The notes below the pieces were generated by a model. That model did not search any database, had not been told where the DNA came from, and saw only the letters and a program-made list of their open reading frames with translations. 64,000 nucleotides of DNA from Trabulsiella odontotermitis (GTDB taxonomy: Bacteria > Pseudomonadota > Gammaproteobacteria > Enterobacterales > Enterobacteriaceae), in NCBI RefSeq assembly GCF_001297775.1, contig NZ_LIFX01000006.1, positions 124,001 through 188,000 on the forward strand. The letters run 5' to 3'. The translations under genes were made by a program, and so were the position numbers. This document shows, piece by piece, positions 52,174 to 62,214 of this stretch (position 1 is its first letter; each line of letters begins with the position of its first letter).

Positions 52174-53640
52174 ATGAAGAACATTGCCACCACACCACTT
52201 CCCGACAGCGTACAACTGCCCTCCTACGACCGGCAGCAACTCCGCTCACGCATTGTGCATTTCGGCTTTGGCGCCTTTCATCGCGCCCATCAGGCGTTGC
52301 TGACCGATCGGGTGCTGAACGCCACGGGAGGCGACTGGGGCATTTGCGAAATCAGCCTGTTCAGCGGCGATCAATTAATGACGCAACTGCGCGAGCAGGA
52401 TCATCTTTATACGGTGCTGGAAAAAGGCGCTACGGGCAATCAGGCCATTGTGGTGGGCGCGGTGCATGAATGCCTGAACGCAAAACTGGATTCACTGGCG
52501 GCAATTATCGAAAAGTTCTGCGAGCCGCAGGTGGCGATTGTCTCCCTGACTATCACCGAAAAAGGTTATTGCATCGACCCGGCCACCGGTCAGCTCGACG
52601 TCAACCAGCCGCGTATCGTGCATGATCTGGAAAACCCGCAAGCGCCCCACTCCGCGCCGGGGATCCTGGTCGAAGCGCTGTATCGCCGTCGCGCGCGCGG
52701 TCTGCCGCCGTTTACTGTGCTCTCCTGCGATAACATTCCGGATAACGGTCACGTGGTGAAGAATGCCGTGCTGGGCATGGCGGAAAAACGCTCTCCGGCG
52801 CTGGCGGCCTGGATTGCTGAACAGGTCAGTTTTCCGGGCACCATGGTCGATCGTATTGTGCCCGCGGCAACAGACGCGTCACTGAATGAAATCGCCGCCC
52901 TGCTCGGCGTGGCTGATCCGTGTGCCATCAGTGGCGAGCCGTTTATCCAGTGGGTTATTGAAGATAATTTTGTTGCCGGTCGCCCGGAATGGGAAGTGGC
53001 TGGCGTACAGATGGTCAGCGATGTGCAGCCGTGGGAACAGATGAAACTCCGCATGCTGAACGGCAGCCATTCTTTCCTTGCCTATCTCGGCTACCTTGCC
53101 GGTTTTCAGCATATCAGCGACTGCATGCAGAACGCGGATTTCCGCGAGGCGGCCAGACGCCTGATGCTTGCTGAACAGGCGCCGACGCTGTGCATCACCA
53201 GGGTGGATCTGACGTCGTACGCTGACAGCCTGATCGACCGTTTCAGTAATCCGGCGCTGCAACACCGCACCTGGCAGATTGCGATGGATGGCAGCCAGAA
53301 ACTGCCCCAGCGCATGCTCGACAGCATTCGCGAGCATCTGGCGCGCCACAGCGCGTGGCCCTTGCTGGCGCTCGGCGTGGCCGGGTGGATGCGCTACGTC
53401 AGCGGCACGGACGATGCCGGTAATACCATCGACGTGCGCGACCCGCTGGCGGAAAAAATTCGCCAGCTTGTTGCCGGAAGCCGCGACGAAGAACGCGTCA
53501 CGGCGCTCCTGACACTGAGCGAAATCTTCGGCAATGACCTGCCGCGCGATGCCCGATTTGTGGCAGCGGTGCAGCAGGCCTGGCAGCGTATTGCCGATAA
53601 CGGCGCGCTGAACGCGCTGATTACCACGCTGCGAAGTTAG
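52174..53640 (+). CDS. yeiQ: YeiQ, mannitol dehydrogenase-family oxidoreductase
   Basis: This NAD(P)-dependent polyol/uronate oxidoreductase is related to UxuB (fructuronate reductase). Starting at the ATG at 52174 gives 488 aa, the K-12 length. The N-terminal Rossmann domain has HFGFGAFHRAHQALL. The catalytic helix with KLRMLNGSHSFLAYLGYLAGF carries the Lys of the long-chain mannitol dehydrogenase family. Its position divergent from uxuA supports a role as D-mannonate oxidoreductase next to UxuA, which is an inference. Confidence 0.94.
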   Translation: MKNIATTPLPDSVQLPSYDRQQLRSRIVHFGFGAFHRAHQALLTDRVLNATGGDWGICEISLFSGDQLMTQLREQDHLYTVLEKGATGNQAIVVGAVHECLNAKLDSLAAIIEKFCEPQVAIVSLTITEKGYCIDPATGQLDVNQPRIVHDLENPQAPHSAPGILVEALYRRRARGLPPFTVLSCDNIPDNGHVVKNAVLGMAEKRSPALAAWIAEQVSFPGTMVDRIVPAATDASLNEIAALLGVADPCAISGEPFIQWVIEDNFVAGRPEWEVAGVQMVSDVQPWEQMKLRMLNGSHSFLAYLGYLAGFQHISDCMQNADFREAARRLMLAEQAPTLCITRVDLTSYADSLIDRFSNPALQHRTWQIAMDGSQKLPQRMLDSIREHLARHSAWPLLALGVAGWMRYVSGTDDAGNTIDVRDPLAEKIRQLVAGSRDEERVTALLTLSEIFGNDLPRDARFVAAVQQAWQRIADNGALNALITTLRS

Positions 53641-53758
53641 CATTTTCTGCGGTTTAGCGAGTTAACGGGACTTTTGTCCGCCTGAAAACTTCTCATTCTG
53701 ATAATTTTTCGCCAGGATGGTCAGTTATGTGATGACTGTAACCTTTTCTGGAGTGCTC

Positions 53759-54736
53759 GTGACCAAAACGAATCTGATTACCGGCTTTCTCGGCAGCGGG
53801 AAAACCACGTCGATTCTGCATCTTCTGGCGCATAAGCCTGCCGATGAAAAGTGGGCCGTGCTGGTCAACGAATTTGGTGAAGTGGGCATCGACGGCGCGC
53901 TGCTGGCAGACAGTGGCGCGTTACTGAAGGAAATCCCCGGCGGATGCATGTGCTGTGTGAATGGTCTGCCGATGCAGGTGGGGCTCAATACCCTGCTGAG
54001 ACAGGGCAAGCCCGACCGGCTGTTGATTGAACCGACCGGGCTTGGTCATCCGAAACAGATCCTCGACATACTGACCGCGCCGGTCTACGAACCGTGGATC
54101 GATCTGCGCGCCACGCTGTGCGTGCTTGATCCCCGCCAGTTGCTGGACGACAAGGTGCTGAACAATCAAAACTTCCGCGACCAGCTTGCTGCGGCGGATA
54201 TTGTGATTGCCAACAAGCAGGATCGCGAAACCCCGGAAAGCCAGCAGACGCTGGAAAACTGGTGGGCGCAGAACGGTGAGGGTCGTGAATTACATCACGC
54301 CACGCAGGGCGCGATTTCACTTTCCCTGCTGGACGCGCCACGCCAGAATCTGGCGCCTTTACCGGAAAGCACTGAGCATTCCCATTCGCATGCTGTCACC
54401 AGAGGGCTGGCGGCACTGAGTCTTCCCGAACATCAGCGCTGGCGGCGCAGCACCAACAGCGGTCAGGGCTATCACGCCTGCGGCTGGATTTTTGATGCAG
54501 ACACCCGGTTCGATACCATCGGTTTGCTGGAATGGGCACGGCTCGCGCCGGTAACCCGCGTGAAAGGCGTGCTGCGCATCCCGGAAGGGCTGGTGCGCAT
54601 CAATCGTCAGGGACAGGATCTGCATATTGAAACACAGAACGTCGCGCCACCGGACAGCCGTATTGAGCTGATCAATGACGCTGACGTCGACTGGAACCCC
54701 TTGCAGGCAGCTCTGTTGAGGCTTCGTTTAGATTAA
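53759..54736 (+). CDS. yeiR: YeiR, COG0523 zinc-binding GTPase
   Basis: This G3E/COG0523-family metal-chaperone-like GTPase binds zinc in E. coli. I choose the GTG at 53759 because GGAG lies 4 nt upstream and the protein then starts VTKTNLITGFLGSGKTTSI, as in K-12 (325 aa). The P-loop GFLGSGKTT, the metal motif GGCMCC (CxCC) and NKQD are visible, as are a His-rich stretch HSHSHAV and the C-terminal CobW domain. It lies 7 bp before the reading frame leading into lpxT, so the two may be cotranscribed. Confidence 0.94.
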   Translation: MTKTNLITGFLGSGKTTSILHLLAHKPADEKWAVLVNEFGEVGIDGALLADSGALLKEIPGGCMCCVNGLPMQVGLNTLLRQGKPDRLLIEPTGLGHPKQILDILTAPVYEPWIDLRATLCVLDPRQLLDDKVLNNQNFRDQLAAADIVIANKQDRETPESQQTLENWWAQNGEGRELHHATQGAISLSLLDAPRQNLAPLPESTEHSHSHAVTRGLAALSLPEHQRWRRSTNSGQGYHACGWIFDADTRFDTIGLLEWARLAPVTRVKGVLRIPEGLVRINRQGQDLHIETQNVAPPDSRIELINDADVDWNPLQAALLRLRLD

Positions 54737-54779
54737 CCCCGTTATGGTTGCCACCATTACTATTATCAATGATACAACG

Positions 54780-55493
54780 ATGAAAACCCGATATTTCCTT
54801 AATGTTCTGCTGAGCATCGCAGGCGTGGCGCTATTTTTATCCTGGTATTTGCCGGTCAATCACGGCGGCTGGTCTGTGCTTGATTCCGCGATTTTCCACT
54901 TCTTTAACCAGGGTCTGGGTGAAAGCCGCGCGTACGTCTGGCTGCTGGCGATCACCAACAACCGCGCCTTTGACGCCTGTTCATTACTGGCGATGGGCTG
55001 CCTGATGCTGAGCTTCTGGCGAAAGGCCGATGACGCCGGACGCCGCCGCGTGGTGATGATCGGCCTGACCATGTTGCTGGCGGCGGTGGTGATCAACCAA
55101 CTGGCGCAGCATCTGATGCCCGTGAAGCGCGCCAGCCCGACGCTCTTTTTCACCGATATTTATCGGGTTAGCGATCTGCTGCATATTTCGACTAAGGACG
55201 CATCGAAAGACAGTTTTCCGGGCGATCACGGAATGATGCTGCTCATTTTCGCCGGATTTATGTGGCGATATTTCGGCGCAAAAGCGTTCGTTATTTCCCT
55301 TATTATCGTGGTGGTTTTTGCCTTCCCTCGCGTGATGATTGGCGCGCACTGGTTTACCGATATTGCGGTAGGTTCAATGACAGCGGTACTGACAGGTTTG
55401 CCATGGGTACTCATGACGCCACTCAGCGATAAGATTATTCATCTATTTGATAAATACCTTCCGCATACAAAGAAACAAAAAATAAACAATTAA
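54780..55493 (+). CDS. lpxT: LpxT, lipid A 1-diphosphate synthase (Und-PP phosphotransferase)
   Basis: This inner-membrane PAP2-family enzyme moves a phosphate from undecaprenyl pyrophosphate to lipid A on the periplasmic face. Starting at the ATG at 54780 gives 237 aa, the K-12 length. The acid phosphatase motifs are PVKRASPTLFF, DSFPGDHGMM and RVMIGAHWFTDI. About six helices are visible. No strong ribosome binding site precedes the start, so coupling with yeiR is possible. Confidence 0.95.
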   Translation: MKTRYFLNVLLSIAGVALFLSWYLPVNHGGWSVLDSAIFHFFNQGLGESRAYVWLLAITNNRAFDACSLLAMGCLMLSFWRKADDAGRRRVVMIGLTMLLAAVVINQLAQHLMPVKRASPTLFFTDIYRVSDLLHISTKDASKDSFPGDHGMMLLIFAGFMWRYFGAKAFVISLIIVVVFAFPRVMIGAHWFTDIAVGSMTAVLTGLPWVLMTPLSDKIIHLFDKYLPHTKKQKINN

Positions 55494-55911
55494 GCGAAAT
55501 TAATTAACATCGAATATCAGGGATCGCAATGATCCCTGAATACGAAGTGGTGTTTTTTTATTCAATACCGTCATTTTCCCGTCACACAAAAGTGCCTTAG
55601 AAATGAATCAATTGGCTAATTAAGCAGCAAAAATAGCGCTATTTCCCGCTATGCCAGTTTGTCACTTTCTGTATCACTTTTTCTTATAAAAAATGAGACA
55701 AAACCTCTCGCAATGCCAACCTTGATCGGGTAACCTCAATCTCGTTTTGCCGTGCAGACATTAATTATTCGCACAGTGAATAATTTTGTGCGTCAGTCCA
55801 CAGTTTTGCGGATTCCTAATTGTCTCATTGTCTGTCGGTATTTAGTCTCGGTAGGGTTGGCGTTTTTTATAACGATTTCTTCGTTAAGGACTTCAAGGGA
55901 AAATAAACGAA
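55494..55911. other. 418-bp gap before mepS
   Basis: This AT-rich gap has no convincing gene. It contains a 9-bp hairpin (TCAGGGATC at 55517-55525 with GATCCCTGA at 55531-55539) 23 bp behind lpxT, with a T-run only 12 nt further on, so it is a weak terminator candidate. The rest presumably holds the mepS promoter and a long leader. Confidence 0.5.
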
Positions 55912-56481
55912 ATGGTCAAATCTCAACCGATTTTGAGATATGTTCTGCGGGCGATTCCCGCGGTTGCAATCGCTGTTCTGCTTTCTGCATGTAGCTCAAC
56001 AAATACCGCTAAGAATATGCATCCTGAGACGCGTGTTGTGGGTATGGAAGATCCCTCTTCACTGCAAGCCTCTCAGGATGAATTTGAATCCATGGTGCGT
56101 AACCTCGACGTTAAATCACGTCTGATGGATCAATACGCCAGCTGGAAAGGCGTTCGTTACCGTCTGGGTGGCGATACCAAACGCGGCATCGACTGCTCTG
56201 CTTTTGTACAGCGCACGTTCCGCGAACAGTTTGGTTTAGAGCTGCCTCGTTCGACCTGGGAACAACAGGAAACCGGTAAATCCATTAAGCGCGGTCAACT
56301 GCGCACCGGCGATCTGGTTCTGTTCCGCGCCGGGTCAACCGGTCGCCATGTGGGTATCTACATTGGCAACGATCAGTTCGTCCATGCCTCGACCAGCAGT
56401 GGCGTAACGATTTCCAGCATGAATGAGCCATACTGGAATAAGCGCTACAACGAAGCGCGTCGTATACTGAGCCGCTCGTAA
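55912..56481 (+). CDS. mepS: MepS (Spr), murein DD-endopeptidase/LD-carboxypeptidase
   Basis: This outer-membrane lipoprotein of the NlpC/P60 family cuts peptidoglycan cross-links to allow wall growth. The lipobox LLSAC puts lipid at Cys27. The catalytic Cys95 lies in GIDCSAFVQ, with HVGIYIG and FVHAS carrying the two His. Its 189 aa compare with 188 in K-12. A terminator follows 48 bp after the stop. Confidence 0.97.
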   Translation: MVKSQPILRYVLRAIPAVAIAVLLSACSSTNTAKNMHPETRVVGMEDPSSLQASQDEFESMVRNLDVKSRLMDQYASWKGVRYRLGGDTKRGIDCSAFVQRTFREQFGLELPRSTWEQQETGKSIKRGQLRTGDLVLFRAGSTGRHVGIYIGNDQFVHASTSSGVTISSMNEPYWNKRYNEARRILSRS

Positions 56482-56529
56482 TTTCTTCTGTTGTCGGTTA
56501 CCCTTGGCCGACGGCAGGAATAAAAAAAG

Positions 56530-56554
56530 CACTGCTGCGGCAGTGTTTTTTTTT
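56530..56554 (+). terminator. Intrinsic terminator of mepS
   Basis: CACTGC (56530-56535), a 4-nt loop and GCAGTG (56540-56545) are followed by nine T on the plus strand, and seven A lie in front of the stem. Confidence 0.92.
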
Positions 56555-56646
56555 GTGCTGATGCAAAGCGCGCGGGTAATGACAGTTTCTATACTCTGTT
56601 TAACCGCGTGCTCTTCATGTCCAACCTTCAGGGATAATGTCCGTTT

Positions 56647-58209
56647 ATGCTTACCCGTTATTTTTCTGTCGGCCGGAAGATTGTGTTATTCAGTTTTCTG
56701 GCGGGACTCTTCGCTGCACTGCTGGCGGGAAGTATTCAGTACACGGTGATCCATCATAAACGGGCAGAACAGTTCGATTCGATAATCAAGAACCTGCATT
56801 CCTACCTGAACAACTATTTCAAAGACCTTCTCACCACCATCGATTACCTGCAACCGCTGACCATGAGCCCGTGCAGCCAGATCCAACAGGAGCTTACCGC
56901 CCGCGCGGCCTTCAGCGTCAACGTTCGCGCTTTTTTACTGGTCATCGATAAGCGCGCGGTTTGTTCATCCGCCACCGGGACCATGAATCTGCCGTTTGAC
57001 AGCCTTTCCACTGATGTCGATCCCGGTAAAGCGTCAGACATGCAACTGCTAGCCGGTACGCCGATGATGCCTTCCAGCCCGGCGTTCGCCATCTGGGTGC
57101 GCAATCCGCTGATGAAAAACCACGGCGTTTTTGCCTCCGTGAATGCCAACCTGACCCCTTTCCTGCTTTACTCGGCAAAGCAGAATAATTTTTCCGGCAT
57201 TGCGCTGGTGGTGCACAATCGCGCGCTGGCAACATTTTCCAGTAAGCTGGTTGATCCGGCGACGCTCGACGTCAAGCCGGTGCGTATTGCGAAAATTGAT
57301 AACCTGCCGCTTCAGGTTTACCTCTACGGCACCACGTGGAGCGTACAGGATACGCAATACGCGGTGCTGCTGATGATTGTGGTGGGTCTGCTGGCCGGGT
57401 TGCTGTGCTTTTATATTCTCAGCATCGGCAATCGTCCGGGGAAAGAGATCCTTACCGCCATCAGGCGCAACCAGTTCTATGTGGTTTACCAGCCAGTGGT
57501 CTCCAGCATTGACATGAAAATTCGCGGCGTTGAAGTGCTGTTGCGCTGGAAGCACCCCTCGGCTGGTGAAATTCCCCCGGATGCGTTTATCAACTTTGCT
57601 GAAGCGCAAAACCTGATTGTGCCGCTGACGCAGCATCTGTTCGAGTTGATCGCCCGTGACGCGCCGACGTTGCAGAAAATCCTGCCGCCGGGGGCGAAGC
57701 TTGGGATCAACATCGCCCCCGGACATTTGCATACGCCGAGTTTTCAGGATGATATGCGCGCGTTAAGCGCCGCATTACCGCCGAATTATTTCCAGGTGGT
57801 GCTCGAAATTACCGAACGCGACACCCTCCAGCACAAAGAGGCCATGAGAGTCTTCGAATGGCTGCATCACGAAGGGTTTGAAATCGCCATTGACGATTTC
57901 GGTACCGGACACAGCGCGCTGATTTATCTCGAACGCTACGCGTTTGATTACCTGAAAATCGACCGTGGGTTTATTAAAGTCATCGGGATGGAAACGGTGA
58001 CATCACCGGTGCTGGATGCCGTGCTGACGCTGGCGAAACGCATGGATCTGGTCACCGTTGCCGAAGGTGTGGAGACGCAGGAGCAGGCGGAATGGCTGCG
58101 CGATCACGGCGTGAATTTCCTGCAGGGATACTGGATTAGCCGCCCGATCACCCTCGACCGTTTCCTTGCTGCCTGGAACGAACCTGCGAAATATTTCACA
58201 AGCGACTGA
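56647..58209 (+). CDS. pdeN: PdeN (Rtn), membrane cyclic-di-GMP phosphodiesterase
   Basis: This 520-aa EAL phosphodiesterase has two helices (about 12-35 and 238-258) around a periplasmic CSS domain with the redox-sensing Cys in AVCSSATG. The EAL domain keeps its catalytic motifs; the signature reads EVLLRW, as in K-12 PdeN. DDFGTGHSALIYLERYAFDYLKIDRGFI and VAEGVET are present. It degrades c-di-GMP when active. It precedes yejA. Confidence 0.95.
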   Translation: MLTRYFSVGRKIVLFSFLAGLFAALLAGSIQYTVIHHKRAEQFDSIIKNLHSYLNNYFKDLLTTIDYLQPLTMSPCSQIQQELTARAAFSVNVRAFLLVIDKRAVCSSATGTMNLPFDSLSTDVDPGKASDMQLLAGTPMMPSSPAFAIWVRNPLMKNHGVFASVNANLTPFLLYSAKQNNFSGIALVVHNRALATFSSKLVDPATLDVKPVRIAKIDNLPLQVYLYGTTWSVQDTQYAVLLMIVVGLLAGLLCFYILSIGNRPGKEILTAIRRNQFYVVYQPVVSSIDMKIRGVEVLLRWKHPSAGEIPPDAFINFAEAQNLIVPLTQHLFELIARDAPTLQKILPPGAKLGINIAPGHLHTPSFQDDMRALSAALPPNYFQVVLEITERDTLQHKEAMRVFEWLHHEGFEIAIDDFGTGHSALIYLERYAFDYLKIDRGFIKVIGMETVTSPVLDAVLTLAKRMDLVTVAEGVETQEQAEWLRDHGVNFLQGYWISRPITLDRFLAAWNEPAKYFTSD

Positions 58210-58279
58210 GTGTCACTTATTATTCAGGGACAAGAGGTTAGTTCGCGTTGAACGGCCCGCAAAAGGATGCTGCCCGGTT

Positions 58280-60085
58280 ATGATTCTACGTCTGTGTCTC
58301 ATACTGATTGCCCTGCTCAGCCTGCCAGTCCAGGCGCAGACAATCAAAGAGAGCGATGCGTTTGCCGTGATCGGCGAACCTAAGTATGCCGTTAATTTTA
58401 ACCACTTTGATTACGTCAACCCGGCCGCGCCAAAAGGCGGTGCGGTCACGCTGTCGGAAATTGGCACCTTTGACAACTTCAACCGTTATGCCCTGCGCGG
58501 CAAAGCGGGGGTGCGCACCGAATCACTCTACGACTCTCTGTTTACCACTTCGGATGATGAGCCAGGTAGCTACTACCCGCTGATCGCAGAAACCACACGC
58601 TATGCGGACGATTTTTCCTGGGCCGAAATCACCCTGAACCCGAAAGCCCATTTTCATGATGGAACGCCGATCACCGCGAAAGACGTCGCGTTTACCTTTC
58701 AGAAGTTTATGACCGAAGGCGTACCGCAGTTCCGGCTGTACTACAAAGGCACGACGGTTAAAGCCATCGCGCCGCTTACTGTACGCATTGAGATGGGCCA
58801 GCCGGGCAAAGAGAACATGCTCGGCCTGTTTACCCTGCCAGTTATGCCGGAATCCTTCTGGCACGATCACAAGCTCAGCGACCCGCTCGCCATGCCACCG
58901 CTCGCCAGCGGCCCCTATCGTATTACCAGCTGGAAAATGGGGCAGTACATCATCTATTCCCGGGTGAAGGATTACTGGGGCGCCAACCTGCCTGTCAACC
59001 GCGGACGCTGGAATTTCGACACCATCCGCTATGACTACTACCTCGATGACAACGTCGCCTTTGAAGCCTTCAAGGCAGGCGCGTTCGATATGCGCGTTGA
59101 AAGCAGCGCCAAAAACTGGGCGACCCGTTACATCGGCAACAACTTTGATAATCACAACATTGTCATGGATGCGCAAAAGAACACCTCGGCGCAGAATACC
59201 CGCTGGCTGGCGTTTAACGTTCAGCGCCCGGTGTTCAGCGATCGCAAAGTGCGCGAGGCAATTACGCTGGCGTTTGATTTCGAATGGATGAACAAAGCCC
59301 TGTTCTATTCCGCCTACAGCCGCGCGAACAGTTATTTCCAGAATACCGAATACGCGGCGCGCAATTACCCCGACGCCGATGAGCTTGTTCTGCTGGCACC
59401 TATGAAGCCCGACCTGCCGCCAGAAGTGTTCACCAGCATCTACCAGCCACCCGTGTCGGACGGTGGCGGGTTTGACCGCGACAACCTGCTGAAAGCCAGC
59501 AAACTGCTTGATGAGGCGGGATGGCCGCTGAAAGGACAGCAACGCGTGAACGCGCAGACCGGCAAGCCGTTACGCTTTGAGCTGCTGCTGGGCTCCGGGG
59601 GCAACAATCAGTGGGTGCTTCCCTTCCAGCACAGCCTCAGCCGTCTCGGTGTGACGCTCGAGATTCGCCAGGTGGATAACGCGCAGCTGAATAATCGCCT
59701 GCGTAACCGCGACTACGACATGATGCCAGTGCTGTGGCAGGCGACACCGTGGCCGAGTTCCGATCTGCAAATCGCCTGGGCCTCGCAGTATGTCGATTCC
59801 ACCTACAACGCCCCGGGGGTTAAAAATCCGGTGATCGATAAGCTCATCGCCGACATTATTCACTGGCAGGGAAACAAAGAGAAACTGCTTCCCCTCGGAC
59901 GCGCGCTGGACCGCGTCCTCACATGGAATTACTATCAGTTACCCATGTGGTACATGGCAGAAGATCGCATCGCTTACTGGGATAAGTTTTCGCACCCGGT
60001 CATGCGCCCTGTATATTCGCTCGGCTTTGATACCTGGTGGTATGACGTGAATAAAGCCGCGAAGCTGCCTGCAGACAGACGTTAA
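58280..60085 (+). CDS. yejA: YejA, periplasmic binding protein of the Yej peptide/microcin C importer
   Basis: This family 5 extracellular solute-binding protein feeds the YejABEF importer, which takes up microcin C and N-formylated peptides in E. coli. The ATG at 58280 gives 601 aa and a signal peptide [20 protein letters not shown]; a longer frame running back into pdeN has no support. AKGCC-type upstream residues are not part of it. The ATG has AAAAGGA about 13 nt upstream. It starts the operon yejABEF. Confidence 0.95.
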   Translation: MILRLCLILIALLSLPVQAQTIKESDAFAVIGEPKYAVNFNHFDYVNPAAPKGGAVTLSEIGTFDNFNRYALRGKAGVRTESLYDSLFTTSDDEPGSYYPLIAETTRYADDFSWAEITLNPKAHFHDGTPITAKDVAFTFQKFMTEGVPQFRLYYKGTTVKAIAPLTVRIEMGQPGKENMLGLFTLPVMPESFWHDHKLSDPLAMPPLASGPYRITSWKMGQYIIYSRVKDYWGANLPVNRGRWNFDTIRYDYYLDDNVAFEAFKAGAFDMRVESSAKNWATRYIGNNFDNHNIVMDAQKNTSAQNTRWLAFNVQRPVFSDRKVREAITLAFDFEWMNKALFYSAYSRANSYFQNTEYAARNYPDADELVLLAPMKPDLPPEVFTSIYQPPVSDGGGFDRDNLLKASKLLDEAGWPLKGQQRVNAQTGKPLRFELLLGSGGNNQWVLPFQHSLSRLGVTLEIRQVDNAQLNNRLRNRDYDMMPVLWQATPWPSSDLQIAWASQYVDSTYNAPGVKNPVIDKLIADIIHWQGNKEKLLPLGRALDRVLTWNYYQLPMWYMAEDRIAYWDKFSHPVMRPVYSLGFDTWWYDVNKAAKLPADRR

Positions 60086-60093
60086 GGAACCCT

Positions 60094-61188
60094 ATGGGCG
60101 CGTACCTGATCCGCCGATTATTACTGGTGATCCCGACCCTGTGGGCGATCATCACCATTAACTTTTTTATCGTGCAAATCGCGCCTGGCGGCCCGGTCGA
60201 CCAGGCCATTGCGGCGATTCAGTTCGGCGATCGCAGCGCCCTGCCTGGCGCGGGTGGCGAAGGGATGGGCGCAACGCATGCGCGCACCGGCGTCGGTAAT
60301 ATCAGCGACGGCCAGTATCGCGGCGCGCGCGGGCTAGATCCGGAAGTCATTGCGGAAATCACGCACCGTTACGGTTTCGATAAACCCATTCATGAACGCT
60401 ATTTTAAGATGCTGGGTGAGTACCTGCGCTTTGACTTCGGCAACAGCCTGTTTCGCAGCGCGTCAGTGTTACAACTGGTGAAAGACAGCCTGCCGGTTTC
60501 CATTTCGCTCGGGATCTGGAGCACGCTTATCATCTATCTGGTCTCGATTCCGCTGGGCATCCGTAAGGCGGTACAAAACGGCAGTCGGTTCGACATCTGG
60601 AGCAGCGCGTTTATCATCATCGGCTACGCGATCCCGGCGTTCCTGTTCGCCATTTTGCTGATCGTCTTTTTCGCGGGCGGCAGCTATTACGATCTCTTCC
60701 CGCTGCGTGGGCTGACCTCGGCCAATTTCGACGCTCTGCCGTGGTATAAACAGATCACCGATTACCTCTGGCACATTACTCTGCCGGTGCTGGCGACGGT
60801 GATTGGCGGTTTTGCGGCGCTGACCATGCTGACCAAAAACTCGTTCCTTGATGAGATCCGCAAGCAGTACGTGGTCACCGCGCGCGCCAAAGGGGTGAGC
60901 GAGCATAATATTCTGTGGAAGCACATTTTCCGTAACGCGATGCTGCTGGTGATCGCCGGTTTTCCTGCCACCTTCATCAGCATGTTCTTTACCGGTTCGC
61001 TGCTGATTGAGGTGATGTTCTCCCTCAACGGGCTGGGGCTGTTAGGCTACGAAGCCACCCTCTCCCGCGATTACCCGGTGATGTTTGGCACGCTTTACAT
61101 CTTCACCCTGATTGGTCTGCTGCTGAATATCATCAGCGATATCAGCTATACGCTGGTGGACCCACGCATTGATTTTGAGGGCCGCTGA
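60094..61188 (+). CDS. yejB: YejB, permease of the Yej importer
   Basis: This 364-aa DppB-family ABC permease has about six helices, a long periplasmic loop after the first, and the EAA-type loop [23 protein letters not shown]. It is 8 bp behind yejA and its stop overlaps the yejE start by one base. Confidence 0.96.
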   Translation: MGAYLIRRLLLVIPTLWAIITINFFIVQIAPGGPVDQAIAAIQFGDRSALPGAGGEGMGATHARTGVGNISDGQYRGARGLDPEVIAEITHRYGFDKPIHERYFKMLGEYLRFDFGNSLFRSASVLQLVKDSLPVSISLGIWSTLIIYLVSIPLGIRKAVQNGSRFDIWSSAFIIIGYAIPAFLFAILLIVFFAGGSYYDLFPLRGLTSANFDALPWYKQITDYLWHITLPVLATVIGGFAALTMLTKNSFLDEIRKQYVVTARAKGVSEHNILWKHIFRNAMLLVIAGFPATFISMFFTGSLLIEVMFSLNGLGLLGYEATLSRDYPVMFGTLYIFTLIGLLLNIISDISYTLVDPRIDFEGR

Positions 61189-62213
61189 TGCCGCGATTAA
61201 GTCCCGTCAACCAGGCCCGCTGGGCACGCTTTCGCCATAACCGTCGCGGTTACTGGTCCCTGTGGCTGTTCCTCATTCTGTTTACCTGCAGCCTGTTTTC
61301 AGAACTGCTGGCGAACGACAAGCCGTTGCTGGTGCAGTATCGCGGCAGTTTGTACGTGCCCTTTCTGAAAGATTACACCGAGCAGCAGTTTGGCGGCACC
61401 TTTTCAACCAGCGCGGATTACCAGGATCCGTGGCTGCAAAAACAGCTGGCAGATAACGGCTGGGTGATCCGGGCGCCCGTTCATTTTGGCGCCACCAGCA
61501 TTAATTTCGCCACCGATCGCCCCTTCCCTTCCCCGCCGTCAGCGACTAACTGGCTGGGGACGGACGCCAACGGCGGTGACGTGCTGGCGCGTATTCTCTA
61601 CGGCACCCGCATCTCCGTGCTGTTCGGCCTGATGCTGACGCTGTGCTCAAGCGTCATGGGCGTGCTGGCGGGTGCGTTGCAGGGTTACTACGGCGGAAAA
61701 GTCGATCTCTGGGGCCAGCGCTTTATCGAAGTGTGGTCCGGCATGCCGACGCTGTTTTTAATCATCCTGCTGTCGAGCGTGGTACAACCCAACTTCTGGT
61801 GGCTGCTCGCCATCACTGTTTTATTTGGCTGGATGGCGCTGGTGGGCGTGGTGCGCGCCGAATTCCTGCGTACGCGAAATTTTGACTACATTCGCGCAGC
61901 CCAGGCGCTGGGGGTGAGCGACCGAGGGATCATCTTCCGCCATATGCTGCCTAACGCGATGGTCGCGACGCTCACTTTCCTGCCGTTTATTCTGTGCAGC
62001 TCCATTACCACGCTGACATCGCTTGATTTCCTCGGCTTCGGGTTGCCGCTGGGCTCACCGTCGCTGGGCGAGTTACTGCTACAGGGGAAAAATAACCTGC
62101 AGGCACCGTGGCTCGGTATTACGGCGTTTTTATCAGTGGCAGTTTTGCTGTCGCTGCTGATTTTTATTGGCGAAGCCGTGCGCGATGCCTTCGACCCCAA
62201 TAAGGCGGTGTAG
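61188..62213 (+). CDS. yejE: YejE, permease of the Yej importer
   Basis: This 341-aa DppC-family ABC permease is the partner of YejB. The N-terminal helix is followed by a periplasmic stretch, then the permease domain with FDYIRAAQALGVSDRGIIFRHMLPNA as the EAA loop. It ends 1 bp before the yejF ATG. Confidence 0.96.
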   Translation: MPRLSPVNQARWARFRHNRRGYWSLWLFLILFTCSLFSELLANDKPLLVQYRGSLYVPFLKDYTEQQFGGTFSTSADYQDPWLQKQLADNGWVIRAPVHFGATSINFATDRPFPSPPSATNWLGTDANGGDVLARILYGTRISVLFGLMLTLCSSVMGVLAGALQGYYGGKVDLWGQRFIEVWSGMPTLFLIILLSSVVQPNFWWLLAITVLFGWMALVGVVRAEFLRTRNFDYIRAAQALGVSDRGIIFRHMLPNAMVATLTFLPFILCSSITTLTSLDFLGFGLPLGSPSLGELLLQGKNNLQAPWLGITAFLSVAVLLSLLIFIGEAVRDAFDPNKAV

Positions 62214-62214
62214 G

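Noticed and set aside
55752-55994. 80-codon frame overlapping the start of mepS
   Set aside because: It is in another frame from mepS, has no good ribosome binding site, and ends inside the lipoprotein signal of mepS.
58523-59542. 339-codon open frame opposite yejA
   Set aside because: It is a shadow of yejA with a composition unlike a real protein and no ribosome binding site.
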